Assembly: GCF_002777825.1 (NCBI RefSeq)
Contig: NZ_MEIR01000062.1
Location: forward strand, 1 to 38,837
Reading direction: 5' to 3'
Length of the DNA: 38,837 nucleotides
From: Snodgrassella alvi
GTDB lineage: Bacteria > Pseudomonadota > Gammaproteobacteria > Burkholderiales > Neisseriaceae
In this document: piece by piece, positions 28,317 to 36,425 of the stretch
Numbering within the stretch: the stretch's first letter is position 1
How the letters are laid out: the number at the start of each line of letters is the position of its first letter
Position numbers and translations under genes: made by a program
The notes under the pieces: model-generated
Seen by the model: the letters and a program-made list of their open reading frames with translations, nothing else
Database searches by the model: none
What the model was told of the DNA's origin: nothing

Positions 28317-29054
28317 CTAAAACTTAACCCCTTTATGCAAAGCCACTACACCAGCAGTTAAATTGTGATAATTTACACTGTCAAAACCTACATCCAGCAT
28401 CATCTGTCTTAATGTCTCCTGATCCGGATGCATGCGAATAGATTCCGCCAGATACTGATAACTGTCTGCATCCTTGGCAATTAACTTACCCATCAGCGGT
28501 AGCATCTTGAAAGAATACAAATCATAAATTGGTTTCAGCGGCTTAAACACATGGGAAAATTCCAGCACCAGCAACGTACCACCAGGTTGCAATACCCGAT
28601 ACATTTCTGCCAGCGCCACGTCCTTATGCGTCATATTGCGCAAACCAAACGACACCGATACCAAATTAAAATAATTATCTGGATACGGCAGTTTCTCCGC
28701 ATCACACAATGCCACAGGTAATGCCAGCCCCTCGTTCAGCAAACGGTCACGCCCCACAGTCAGCATGGAAGAATTAATATCCGTCAACCATACCTCACCG
28801 GAACGCCCTACCCGTTTAGCCCAGCCGCGCGACAAATCGCCTGAACCACCGGCAATATCCAAAACCCTGTCACCCTTGCGTAACGGCGCTGTAGTAATCG
28901 TAAAGTGCTTCCAGACCCGATGCAAACCGCCAGACATCACATCGTTCATCACATCATAGTTCTTGGCCACCGAATGAAACACCCCGGCAACACGACCCGC
29001 TTTTTCATCTTCATCAACAGTTTGATAACCAAAATGAGTTTTGTGATCGCTCAT
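28317..29054 (-). CDS. ubiE: Ubiquinone/menaquinone C-methyltransferase
   Basis: SAM-dependent C-methyltransferase of the ubiquinone (and demethylmenaquinone) pathway, 245 residues. Motifs are [18 protein letters not shown], the SAM-binding [41 protein letters not shown] and the C-terminal [15 protein letters not shown], all standard for UbiE. It lies 70 bases downstream of the DUF971 gene on the minus strand, and ends at the DUS-like terminator. The ribosome site is weak (AAAGTG). Confidence 0.95.
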   Translation of the reverse strand: MSDHKTHFGYQTVDEDEKAGRVAGVFHSVAKNYDVMNDVMSGGLHRVWKHFTITTAPLRKGDRVLDIAGGSGDLSRGWAKRVGRSGEVWLTDINSSMLTVGRDRLLNEGLALPVALCDAEKLPYPDNYFNLVSVSFGLRNMTHKDVALAEMYRVLQPGGTLLVLEFSHVFKPLKPIYDLYSFKMLPLMGKLIAKDADSYQYLAESIRMHPDQETLRQMMLDVGFDSVNYHNLTAGVVALHKGVKF

Positions 29055-29069
29055 ACCACACTTTCAGAA

Positions 29070-29171
29070 TTAAATATTGCCCAAATAAATATACCCAGCA
29101 ACCAGTACCAGTATCGCTACAGCATTAATCCGGTTCACGACTGGCACCAGCCAGAAATAACTGTTGTTCAT
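29070..29171 (-). CDS. Possible 33-residue membrane peptide between DUF971 gene and ubiE
   Basis: A short open frame, MNNSYFWLVPVVNRINAVAI followed by a very hydrophobic end (LVLVAGYIYLGNI), could be one membrane helix. It overlaps the last codons of the DUF971 gene in another frame and stops 15 bases before ubiE. There is no convincing ribosome site. The hydrophobic tail sits in the gap that is not otherwise coding, the only point in its favour. Confidence 0.25.
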   Translation of the reverse strand: MNNSYFWLVPVVNRINAVAILVLVAGYIYLGNI

Positions 29172-29511
29172 AACCGGCCCAGTATTCAGCCTTTCGCACG
29201 GCCAGATCATACAGATAATCCCAGTCATACAGGCCAGTATCATGCCCATCCGAAAAAGCAATACGCAAAGCATAATTGCCCACCTGCGACAAACCGGCAA
29301 TCGTCACATAACGCTTGCCCGTCTGTAGTACCTCCTGCCCCACACCATGGCCGCGCACCTCAGCACTGGGCGAAAACACCCGCAAATACTCAGCTGCAAG
29401 CTCATATGCCTGTGATGCATACACCAGCCGCAATACCTGTCGGTTCTGGCTCAAACGGATTTCAGCTGGCACCCTATCCTGCATACAAACTACATTCCCA
29501 TCACAAGACAT
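29125..29511 (-). CDS. DUF971 (GBBH-like N-terminal) domain protein
   Basis: Small soluble protein of 128 residues made of one DUF971 domain, the fold also found at the N-terminus of gamma-butyrobetaine hydroxylase. Conserved segments are AEYLRVFSPSAEVRGHG, VLQTGKRYVTIAGLSQVGNYALRI and SDGHDTGLYDWDYLY. The molecular role is unproven; in proteobacteria it often neighbours ubiE, as here, and iron-sulfur or quinone functions have been suggested. No ribosome site supports the first ATG; an internal ATG nine codons later (MQDRVPAEIRL) is an equally good start and fits family alignments better. Confidence 0.85.
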   Translation of the reverse strand: MSCDGNVVCMQDRVPAEIRLSQNRQVLRLVYASQAYELAAEYLRVFSPSAEVRGHGVGQEVLQTGKRYVTIAGLSQVGNYALRIAFSDGHDTGLYDWDYLYDLAVRKAEYWAGYEQQLFLAGASREPD

Positions 29512-29606
29512 TAATAAACTATACCTATTCTAACCCAATATCCCACTTACTGCCCACACAGAAACCTATAACTGCCCGCATAACCACAACGCCCACAACC
29601 AACTTA

Positions 29607-29626
29607 CAGACATTTTTGCATGTCTG
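29607..29626 (+). promoter_or_regulatory. Inverted repeat overlapping the nadE -35 element, possible operator
   Basis: CAGACAT (29607-29613) and ATGTCTG (29620-29626) are separated by six bases, with an outer TTA/TGTAA pairing. The right half overlaps the predicted -35 TTGCAT. The symmetry and position suggest a repressor site; a cruciform or RNA hairpin is less likely because it sits upstream of the transcription start. The regulator is unknown. Confidence 0.4.
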
Positions 29627-29644
29627 CCTGTAAAGAAGTATATT
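29616..29644 (+). promoter_or_regulatory. Candidate nadE promoter
   Basis: TTGCAT (29616-29621) and TATATT (29639-29644) with a 17-base spacer, about 35 bases before the preferred nadE start. Confidence 0.5.
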
Positions 29645-29679
29645 AACTGAGTTGCACAATCAGCCAAAGGATGCACACC

Positions 29680-30471
29680 ATGCAAACAACAGCCATCATC
29701 AAACACATCGTTAACTGGCTACGCGATTATGCCACTCAAGCCAATTGCAAAGGCTTTGTCGTTGGCGTTTCTGGCGGAATTGATTCTGCCGTCGTCTCCA
29801 CCCTTGCCGCCCAAACCAGCCTGCCCACACTAGTACTGGAACTGCCCATTCACCAGAAAGTTAACCAGATAGCACGTGCACAAGAACATATCCGCCAGCT
29901 GAAAAGCCGCTTTACCAACATCGAAGAACACTGGGTAGACCTCACCCGCACCTTCGATTCATTCACCATGGCCGTAGATATCGGTGATAACAAAGAAGAA
30001 CAAACCCAGCTGGCGCTGGCCAACGCCCGCAGCCGCCTGCGTATGCTTGCACTATATTACTATGCCCAGCAACGTGGCATGCTTGTCGTAGGTACCGGCA
30101 ATAAAGTAGAAGATTTCGGCGTAGGATTCTTCACCAAATACGGCGATGGTGGCGTAGACCTCAGCCCAATTGCCGACTTACTCAAAAGTCAGGTATACGC
30201 ACTAGCTAAAGAACTCAATATCGACCAGACAATCATCGATGCTCCGCCTACCGACGGCCTGTGGGATGCAGACAAAACCGATGAAGAACAGATTGGCGCC
30301 ACCTACCCCGAGCTAGAATGGGCAATGAGCGTCTACGATACACATAAAATTGACGACTTCACCGGCCGCCAACGCGAAGTATTTGCCATCTATGATCGCT
30401 ACCACCGCGCCATGCAGCATAAAATCAACCCGATTCCAGTATGCAAAATTCCGCCTGAATTACTCAACTAA
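29680..30471 (+). CDS. nadE: NAD synthetase, ammonia-dependent type
   Basis: Last step of NAD synthesis: amidates deamido-NAD with ATP and ammonia. The start at 29680 lies nine bases after AAAGGA; the ATG at 29671 is nearly inside that ribosome site, so I prefer the second, giving 263 residues. The ATP pyrophosphatase loop SGGIDSA (31-37) is followed by VGTGNKVEDFGVGFFTKYGDGG and the DLSPIADLLKSQVY segment. There is no N-terminal glutaminase domain, so free ammonia is the donor. A single-gene unit with its own promoter, possible operator and terminator; divergent from the DUF971 gene. Confidence 0.95.
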   Translation: MQTTAIIKHIVNWLRDYATQANCKGFVVGVSGGIDSAVVSTLAAQTSLPTLVLELPIHQKVNQIARAQEHIRQLKSRFTNIEEHWVDLTRTFDSFTMAVDIGDNKEEQTQLALANARSRLRMLALYYYAQQRGMLVVGTGNKVEDFGVGFFTKYGDGGVDLSPIADLLKSQVYALAKELNIDQTIIDAPPTDGLWDADKTDEEQIGATYPELEWAMSVYDTHKIDDFTGRQREVFAIYDRYHRAMQHKINPIPVCKIPPELLN

Positions 30472-30475
30472 CACC

Positions 30476-30507
30476 AAAACCAGATTGCAAAATCTGGTTT
30501 TATATTC
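30476..30507 (+). terminator. Terminator of nadE
   Basis: The stem AACCAGATT (30478-30486) with AATCTGGTT (30491-30499) has a GCAA tetraloop and is followed by TTATATT. It lies a few bases after the nadE stop. Confidence 0.9.
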
Positions 30508-30714
30508 CCTACTGAAACTTTATGGCCAAATCAAAAGTCTGGCAAAAAAACATATTCAATAACCCAGCCATAACCATCAAATCAGAATTAAATAATCCAT
30601 AACCTCACACAGGCTCAAATCTTTACTGCGAAATCATACCCGAAATAAAAATTGTAAAAATATATTAATCCAGTCATACTTGCATAATAAAATAACTTCA
30701 AACCCTACAGCATT

Positions 30715-31485
30715 ATGCAAAAGATTATTCAGCAGCAATTACAACAAATAGAACAAAAACATAACATCCGAATTATTTATGCATGCGAATCCGGCAGCCG
30801 TGCATGGGGATTTGCCTCGCCCAACAGTGACTATGATGTGCGTTTTATTTACCTGCATCCAATCGAAAAATATCTGGCCATCGAACCCATAAAAAATCAG
30901 CTCACCTTTCCTATTACCAGCGAACTAGACATTCACGGCTGGGATTTAAAAAAAACCTTGCAACTCATCCACAAATCCAACGCCACACCATTTGAATGGT
31001 TACAATCGCCAATCATTTATCAGCAGCAAACAGACCTCGCCCAGCAACTATGGCGTCTATGTACCCATTACTTTAATCCCCGCGGCAACGTCCATCATTA
31101 TCTGGGTATAGCTTCCAGTGCCTTGCAAAGCCTCCATGGCCGGCAAATTAAAATCAAACAGCTATTTTATATCCTCAGACCATTACTCTGTGCCTGCTGG
31201 TGTATTCAACATAAACAGATTGCACCAATGGCAATTACTCCTCTACTACAATTACTACCAGCAGATTTATATAAACAGATTCTGGCACTCATTGATTTTA
31301 AAAATACAGTTGTCGAATCCCATATAATCGAAATCAGCAGTAATCTACTTGATTACATTACTACAACGACCAACCACATCAAATCACAAATACCCCAATT
31401 ACCAGAACTAAATTTCACCGCCACACAACTGGATACTTTTTTCATCAACATATTAAAAAACCGTGCCAGCCATGAACATCAATGA
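30715..31485 (+). CDS. RlaP/YcgL-type nucleotidyltransferase, first of a tandem pair
   Basis: Predicted polymerase-beta-superfamily nucleotidyltransferase of the COG3541/RlaP family, 256 residues. The active-site motif ESGSRAWGFASPNSDYDV gives the GS (27-28) and metal Asp39/Asp41; a third Asp is in LDIHGWDLKK (Asp72). WD-L-K followed by NATPFEWLQSP is typical of this family. The RlaP name comes from association with RNA ligases and predicted RNA repair; no ligase is present here, and the target is unknown. The codons are AT-richer than in neighbouring housekeeping genes. An eight-A run lies inside the gene at 30948-30955. No good ribosome site is seen. The end overlaps the next gene by 14 bases. 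Confidence 0.82.
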   Translation: MQKIIQQQLQQIEQKHNIRIIYACESGSRAWGFASPNSDYDVRFIYLHPIEKYLAIEPIKNQLTFPITSELDIHGWDLKKTLQLIHKSNATPFEWLQSPIIYQQQTDLAQQLWRLCTHYFNPRGNVHHYLGIASSALQSLHGRQIKIKQLFYILRPLLCACWCIQHKQIAPMAITPLLQLLPADLYKQILALIDFKNTVVESHIIEISSNLLDYITTTTNHIKSQIPQLPELNFTATQLDTFFINILKNRASHEHQ

Positions 31486-32536
31486 TTTAAAAACACAAAA
31501 CCTGATTTTACTGGAAGTAATCAGTGGTAGCCGCGCCTTCGGTCTGGACACCGAAACTTCAGACACAGATATCAAAGGCGTATTCTACTTACCCAAAGAC
31601 AAATTTTATGGTCTGCACTATATTCCACAGATAAGCAATACCAGCAACGATATTATTTACTACGAATTAGGCCGGTTTACAGAACTATTACTGAAAAACA
31701 ACCCGAATATCATCGAAGTACTGGCCTCAGCTCCTGAATGTATCCTTTATCAGCATCCGCTGATGCAGCAATTTTCCCTAAAGCAGTTTTTATCCAGGCA
31801 AATTCAGCAAACCTTTATTAATTATGCCTGCTCACAAATAAAAAAAGCCAAAGGACTAAACAAAAAAATCAATAATCCAGTAGACAGCAAACGCAAAACC
31901 ATTTTCGATTTCTGCCATATCATTGACCAACAGCACACCTACCCACTCAGCAACTGGCTGCAACAGCGCCAATGGCAACAACACCAGTGTGGATTAGTCA
32001 ACATTCCTCATGCCACCGATTTATATGCACTATACTATGACGAAAGCGGCAACAAAGGATATCGCGGCATCATTCAGCAAGAAAATGCCAATGATATTTG
32101 CTTATCTTCAATCAGCGCCTCCGACCCTTTTATTGCCTATCTGAGTTTCAACCGTAGCGGATATTCCACCTACTGCCGCGAATACAAAAGCTACTGGCAA
32201 TGGGTGGAAAAGCGAAATGAACAGCGCTATCTCACCAACAGCCGAAGCGGGCAGGATTATGATACCAAAAACATGATGCATACCATCCGTCTGCTTCAAG
32301 TAGCTTTAGAAATCATTTCACATGGTACCGTAACTAACAAACGCCCAAATCGACAAGAATTACTGGATATCAAACATGGCAAATTCTCATATACAGAAAT
32401 CCTGCACAAAGTCGATTCACTGGTTAGTCAGATTACAGCAGCCAGCAAAACCAGCAGCCTGCCAGAGGAGCCTGCTACTGCAGAAGTAATGCGCACCTTA
32501 ATCAACATACGCCAAACCCTGTATGCCAATCACTAA
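31472..32536 (+). CDS. RlaP/YcgL-type nucleotidyltransferase, second of a tandem pair
   Basis: A 354-residue member of the same predicted nucleotidyltransferase family. The active site is ISGSRAFGLDTETSDTDIKG (GS at 19-20, Asp31, Asp33) with a possible third Asp60 in NDIIYYEL; NNPNIIEVLASAPE matches the segment after it. The C-terminal 200 residues are helical and differ from the first protein. I use the ATG at 31472; a GTG three codons upstream is also in frame. The two genes overlap by 14 bases and surely form one operon. The proteins are clearly related in the N-terminal catalytic part but too different to be a recent duplication. The target could be RNA, a nucleotide or a protein. Confidence 0.82.
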   Translation: MNINDLKTQNLILLEVISGSRAFGLDTETSDTDIKGVFYLPKDKFYGLHYIPQISNTSNDIIYYELGRFTELLLKNNPNIIEVLASAPECILYQHPLMQQFSLKQFLSRQIQQTFINYACSQIKKAKGLNKKINNPVDSKRKTIFDFCHIIDQQHTYPLSNWLQQRQWQQHQCGLVNIPHATDLYALYYDESGNKGYRGIIQQENANDICLSSISASDPFIAYLSFNRSGYSTYCREYKSYWQWVEKRNEQRYLTNSRSGQDYDTKNMMHTIRLLQVALEIISHGTVTNKRPNRQELLDIKHGKFSYTEILHKVDSLVSQITAASKTSSLPEEPATAEVMRTLINIRQTLYANH

Positions 32537-32597
32537 ACAGACAACAAGCCATTTACCGGTAATCAACCAGATTAAAAATATTAAATAAACCGCCCAT

Positions 32598-32629
32598 AAA
32601 AAAAACCAGACTTTAAATGTCTGGTTTTC
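32598..32629. terminator. Bidirectional terminator between the RlaP pair and proS
   Basis: The stem AAAACCAGAC (32602-32611) with GTCTGGTTTT (32619-32628), loop TTTAAAT, has A and T runs on both sides, so it can stop both converging transcripts. The arms closely resemble those of the nadE terminator. Confidence 0.88.
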
Positions 32630-32647
32630 TTCACAGTAACTTACCTA

Positions 32648-34363
32648 TTAGTGTTTAAGCAACGCACAAATATGCACCACCACCGCATCAATAGCCAGCT
32701 CAGTGGCCGCAGTATCCTTACGCGCCTGATATTCCACCTTACCCGCTTTCAGGCCACGGTCACCAATAACAATACGGTGCGGAATACCAATCAGCTCCGA
32801 ATCATGCAGCAGCACACCAGAGCGCTCATCACGGTCATCCAGCAGCACATCCACACCCGCCTGCTGCAATTGCGCATATAAATCATCTGCCGCCGCTTTC
32901 ACATCAGCAGATTTCTTATAATTCATCGGCACAATCACCACCGTAAACGGCGCCATCGCTTCTGTCCAGATAATACCGCGCTCATCATTATTCTGCTCAA
33001 TTGCCGCAGCAATCACACGCGTAATACCAATCCCATAACAGCCCATTTCCAGCACCACATTCTTGCCATTCTGATCAAGTACCGTAGCCTGCATCGCCTC
33101 AGAATACTTTGTGCGCAACTGGAATACATGGCCCACCTCGATCCCGCGTGCCAGCTTCAGACTACCCGTACCACATGGGCTAGGATCGCCAGCAACCACC
33201 TCGCGTAAATCAACAAATTCCGGCTCAGCAGCATCACGGCCAAAATTAAAGCCAGTATAGTGATGATCATCCTCATTGGCACCAATCACCCAGTCTGCAC
33301 CTTTAGCCGTAGCAAAATCAGCATACACCTTGCCATTAAAGCCCACAGGGCCAAGTGAACCACCATGCGCACCATTAAAAGCAGTCTCAATCGCAGCTTC
33401 CGAAGCCATAGTTAACGGTGCTTTCACCCCTTCCAGCTTCTCAGCCTTGATTTCATTCAGATGATGGTCACCCCGTACCAGCAACAGTACCACAGTACCC
33501 TCTTCCTCGCCCTCAACCACTAGCGATTTCAAAGTCTGCTCTACCGGCACCTGTAAAAAAGCCACCAACTCATCAATACTGCGTACACCTGGTGTATGAA
33601 CTTTACTTAAATTCTGCCCAGCACCCTGACGCTCACCAGCCAGCGGCAAAGTAGCAGCAAGCTCAACATTAGCTGCATAATCAGAAGCATCGCTGTAAGC
33701 AATCACATCTTCACCACTCTCAGCCAGAACCTGAAATTCATGCGAGCCCGTGCCACCGATACTGCCAGTATCCGCAGCCACCGGCCGATAGTCCAGTCCC
33801 AGCCGATCAAATACACGGCAATAAGCATCAAACATATCCTGATAAGACTGTTGCAGCGATTCAAATGTCGTATGGAAAGAATACGCATCTTTCATCACAA
33901 ATTCACGCGCACGCATCACCCCAAAGCGCGGCCGCACCTCATCACGGAATTTAGTCTGAATATGATAAAAATTCAGTGGCAACTGCTTATAACTGCGAAT
34001 CTCACTGCGCACAATATCAGTAATCACCTCTTCACAGGTTGGCCCCATACAGAATTCACGCTCATGACGGTCAGTAATGCGCAACAATTCCTTGCCATAA
34101 AACGACCAGCGGCCACTTTCCTGCCATAATTCTGCTGGCTGCACCACCGGCATCAGCAACTCAATCGAACCTGCCCGGTTCATCTCTTCCCGAACAATCT
34201 GCTCTACCTTGCGCAGCACCCGCAACCCCATCGGCATCCACGTATACAACCCACTGGCCAAACGGCGAATCATTCCCGTACGCAACATAAGCTTGTGACT
34301 GGCTAATTCCGCTTCAGCCGGAGCTTCTTTTAATGTCGAAATATAAAACTGACTGGCTTTCAT
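32648..34363 (-). CDS. proS: Prolyl-tRNA synthetase, bacterial type with editing insertion
   Basis: Charges tRNA(Pro); 571 residues, as in E. coli. I start at 34363, where GGAG lies six bases before ATG and the protein begins [15 protein letters not shown], the family start; the frame is open 39 codons upstream without similarity. Class II motif 2 is [20 protein letters not shown] and motif 3 [13 protein letters not shown]. Between them sits the YbaK-like editing domain (about 220-390) with [14 protein letters not shown] carrying the editing lysine. The anticodon-binding domain is at the C-terminus. It is divergent from hemG and convergent with the RlaP pair. Confidence 0.96.
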   Translation of the reverse strand: MKASQFYISTLKEAPAEAELASHKLMLRTGMIRRLASGLYTWMPMGLRVLRKVEQIVREEMNRAGSIELLMPVVQPAELWQESGRWSFYGKELLRITDRHEREFCMGPTCEEVITDIVRSEIRSYKQLPLNFYHIQTKFRDEVRPRFGVMRAREFVMKDAYSFHTTFESLQQSYQDMFDAYCRVFDRLGLDYRPVAADTGSIGGTGSHEFQVLAESGEDVIAYSDASDYAANVELAATLPLAGERQGAGQNLSKVHTPGVRSIDELVAFLQVPVEQTLKSLVVEGEEEGTVVLLLVRGDHHLNEIKAEKLEGVKAPLTMASEAAIETAFNGAHGGSLGPVGFNGKVYADFATAKGADWVIGANEDDHHYTGFNFGRDAAEPEFVDLREVVAGDPSPCGTGSLKLARGIEVGHVFQLRTKYSEAMQATVLDQNGKNVVLEMGCYGIGITRVIAAAIEQNNDERGIIWTEAMAPFTVVIVPMNYKKSADVKAAADDLYAQLQQAGVDVLLDDRDERSGVLLHDSELIGIPHRIVIGDRGLKAGKVEYQARKDTAATELAIDAVVVHICALLKH

Positions 34364-34386
34364 ATATATCTCCAAAAACAGCCGCC

Positions 34387-34395
34387 ATTGTACCA
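34387..34395 (-). promoter_or_regulatory. Candidate extended -10 promoter of proS
   Basis: On the minus strand TGGTACAAT forms an extended -10 element 23 bases before the proS start. No convincing -35 element is paired with it. Confidence 0.3.
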
Positions 34396-34483
34396 GCCTC
34401 CGGCCAGTAAAAAAGCCAATATCCCATATCAAAATAAACAAATTTAGCCAAAAGCAATTACCTCGAGCCAAACCTGTCAAGCA

Positions 34484-34492
34484 TGGTATGAT
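34484..34492 (+). promoter_or_regulatory. Candidate extended -10 promoter of hemG
   Basis: TGGTATGAT is a TGN-extended -10 element 29 bases before the hemG ATG. No good -35 hexamer is present at 17 bases, which extended -10 promoters tolerate. Confidence 0.4.
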
Positions 34493-34521
34493 TCACCTTA
34501 TTTAATCATAACCACCCTGCC

Positions 34522-35052
34522 ATGAATTTTCTGCTTATATACAGCAGCCGTTTTGGCTACACCCATAAAATTGCCCAAACACTGGAAGCACAATGGACTG
34601 CTGCCGGTAACACAGTTAACATAGTTAATCTGGCAGACACACCAGTTATCCAGCCGGGAGAATACGATAAAATCATTATCGGTGCGTCCATCCGCTACGG
34701 CCACTACGCTGCCGCACTGGCACCATGGATTGAACGCCATCAACACATCCTCAACAGCACCTCAAGTGCCTTTTTCAGCGTCAGCATTCTGGCCAACAAA
34801 CCTCACCGCAGCACCCCGCAAACTCATACCTACACCCGCAAATTCTTTGCCAAAAGCCCGTGGCAGCCACAAATAATCGGTATCTTTGCCGGCGAACTGC
34901 ATTACGCAAAATACAACCTGCTCGACCGGCACATGATGCGCTTAGTAATGAAACTAAACAAAGGCGAAACCAATCTGAATGCACATATTGAATACACCAA
35001 CTGGCAGAAAGTGCGGGAATTTGGCGAACAAGTACTGCAAGCAAAAAAATAA
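34522..35052 (+). CDS. hemG: Menaquinone/quinone-dependent protoporphyrinogen IX dehydrogenase
   Basis: Flavodoxin-like FMN enzyme (176 residues) that oxidises protoporphyrinogen IX in haem synthesis, passing electrons to the quinone pool. It aligns along its length with E. coli HemG: LIYSSRFGYTHKIA (FMN loop), IIIGASIRYGHYAAAL, SAFFSVSILANKPHRSTPQT, YTRKFF, and GETN...YTNWQKVREF near the end. It is divergent from proS with a 158-base gap and has no clear Shine-Dalgarno sequence. It is the last ordinary gene before the AT-rich region. Confidence 0.93.
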   Translation: MNFLLIYSSRFGYTHKIAQTLEAQWTAAGNTVNIVNLADTPVIQPGEYDKIIIGASIRYGHYAAALAPWIERHQHILNSTSSAFFSVSILANKPHRSTPQTHTYTRKFFAKSPWQPQIIGIFAGELHYAKYNLLDRHMMRLVMKLNKGETNLNAHIEYTNWQKVREFGEQVLQAKK

Positions 35053-36425
35053 CTATTTACATACTTGTTTTATAATAAATATATCATATTGAAAACAGAG
35101 AAAAAATAACCAACTAAAAATATATAAACAGCAAATAATCCACTTATAAATTTTTAAGGAATCAGACATCAATATTTTAAAACTAAAACCTAATAAAATC
35201 TCCATAAAGCAAAACTTAAACAGCACATACTGTATTTATTAGATAAAAATCTTATAATTAGCGAATCATATCATATCTTCACATGCTAAATTGGTTTTCA
35301 ATACATAAACGCAATAACCAATAAATAGATTAAGCGTTCATTTCCTTTACACAGCAAATAGCAAAACTCATAACCAACATAATTATCATCCTAAATTAAA
35401 TATCCTATCTATATTTGTACATCTAGCCAATGTATTATCATAATATTAAATAGATACAATATTTCGAACTATAATAAATGGCACCCCAAATTCTCAAAAA
35501 TTTCCTTAAACACAATATAGTAATTAAATAAAAATTCATAAATTAATACAAAAATTTAAATCAAAGAAAACTGCAAAATCAATTTAATTAAAAAATAAAT
35601 TTTAATAGTACAAGCCATAAAAATAAAAATAGGCTAAAATTTAAATTTTTGTTAAAAACAGATTGATAAAATTCAAACCATAGTGTAAAATAATTATATA
35701 AGTTTGTATTAAAATACTTAATAGCAGCCCTATAAATCAAGCACGCACGTATCCATAAACTGGTATAAATGCGTTAAACTTTTAAATCGGACAATCAGTT
35801 AATCAACATACACCGATGAGATTAATATTAATTGCGGCAACCTGTCTTATTATAGTACCCAGATATTAAACAGAGTAGTGCTAATTAGACTTAACATTTA
35901 AATTTATTTTTAAAACAATTATTTATTAAATATAATTAATTGTTAATTTTACTAATAATTGGAGAGTTACAGCTTGAATTGAGCAAATACCTCAGAATTA
36001 AACTGAGTAAATTTATCAAGAAAACCTGATTGATTAAGAAAAATCTACAAATTTTCTAAATTTTCCTGCTCAACTACCCCCTGTTATATTAAATGAAAGG
36101 AAATATCATTTAAGATTATTTTTCAAAAGCATACCTAAAATTAAACTAGAATAATTACCTAAATCATACTGATTTAGAACGAATCAGCATTTGAATTTCA
36201 TATATTCAATTTTAAAAGTATATGCTGCTCCCTGAATAAAAGCATTACCTAAAATTAATACATCTTTAATTCAAACAGCAGAGTATATTTAATATTACTC
36301 TAATTTTAAGTATAAATATTACTTATTATTAAAATATAAAACCTGATTAAATAAACACCTCAATAATAACCAAAACAAATTTTCAAATTTAAAAATTATT
36401 TTTTAATCTACTTAAGGACTTAATA
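35053..36425. other. 1.37-kb extremely AT-rich region without genes, upstream of the RTX gene
   Basis: No open frame of interest on either strand; composition is far more AT-rich than any gene in the window, with many A and T runs of 4-7. Numerous -10-like hexamers make promoter calls meaningless here. A small inverted repeat (TTGAAT, seven bases, ATTCAA) lies near 36192-36210. The last part must contain the RTX promoter and its ribosome site (AAGGA at 36414-36418). This may be a regulatory zone bound by a silencer, or remains of acquired DNA. Confidence 0.6.

Noticed and set aside
28905-29633. Long plus-strand ORF (242 codons) over ubiE and the DUF971 gene
   Set aside because: Low-complexity His/Pro/Thr-rich translation antisense to two recognised genes, with no ribosome site.
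34364-34480. N-terminal extension of the proS frame
   Set aside because: The start at 34363 has GGAG at ideal distance and the standard ProRS N-terminus; the extension resembles nothing known.
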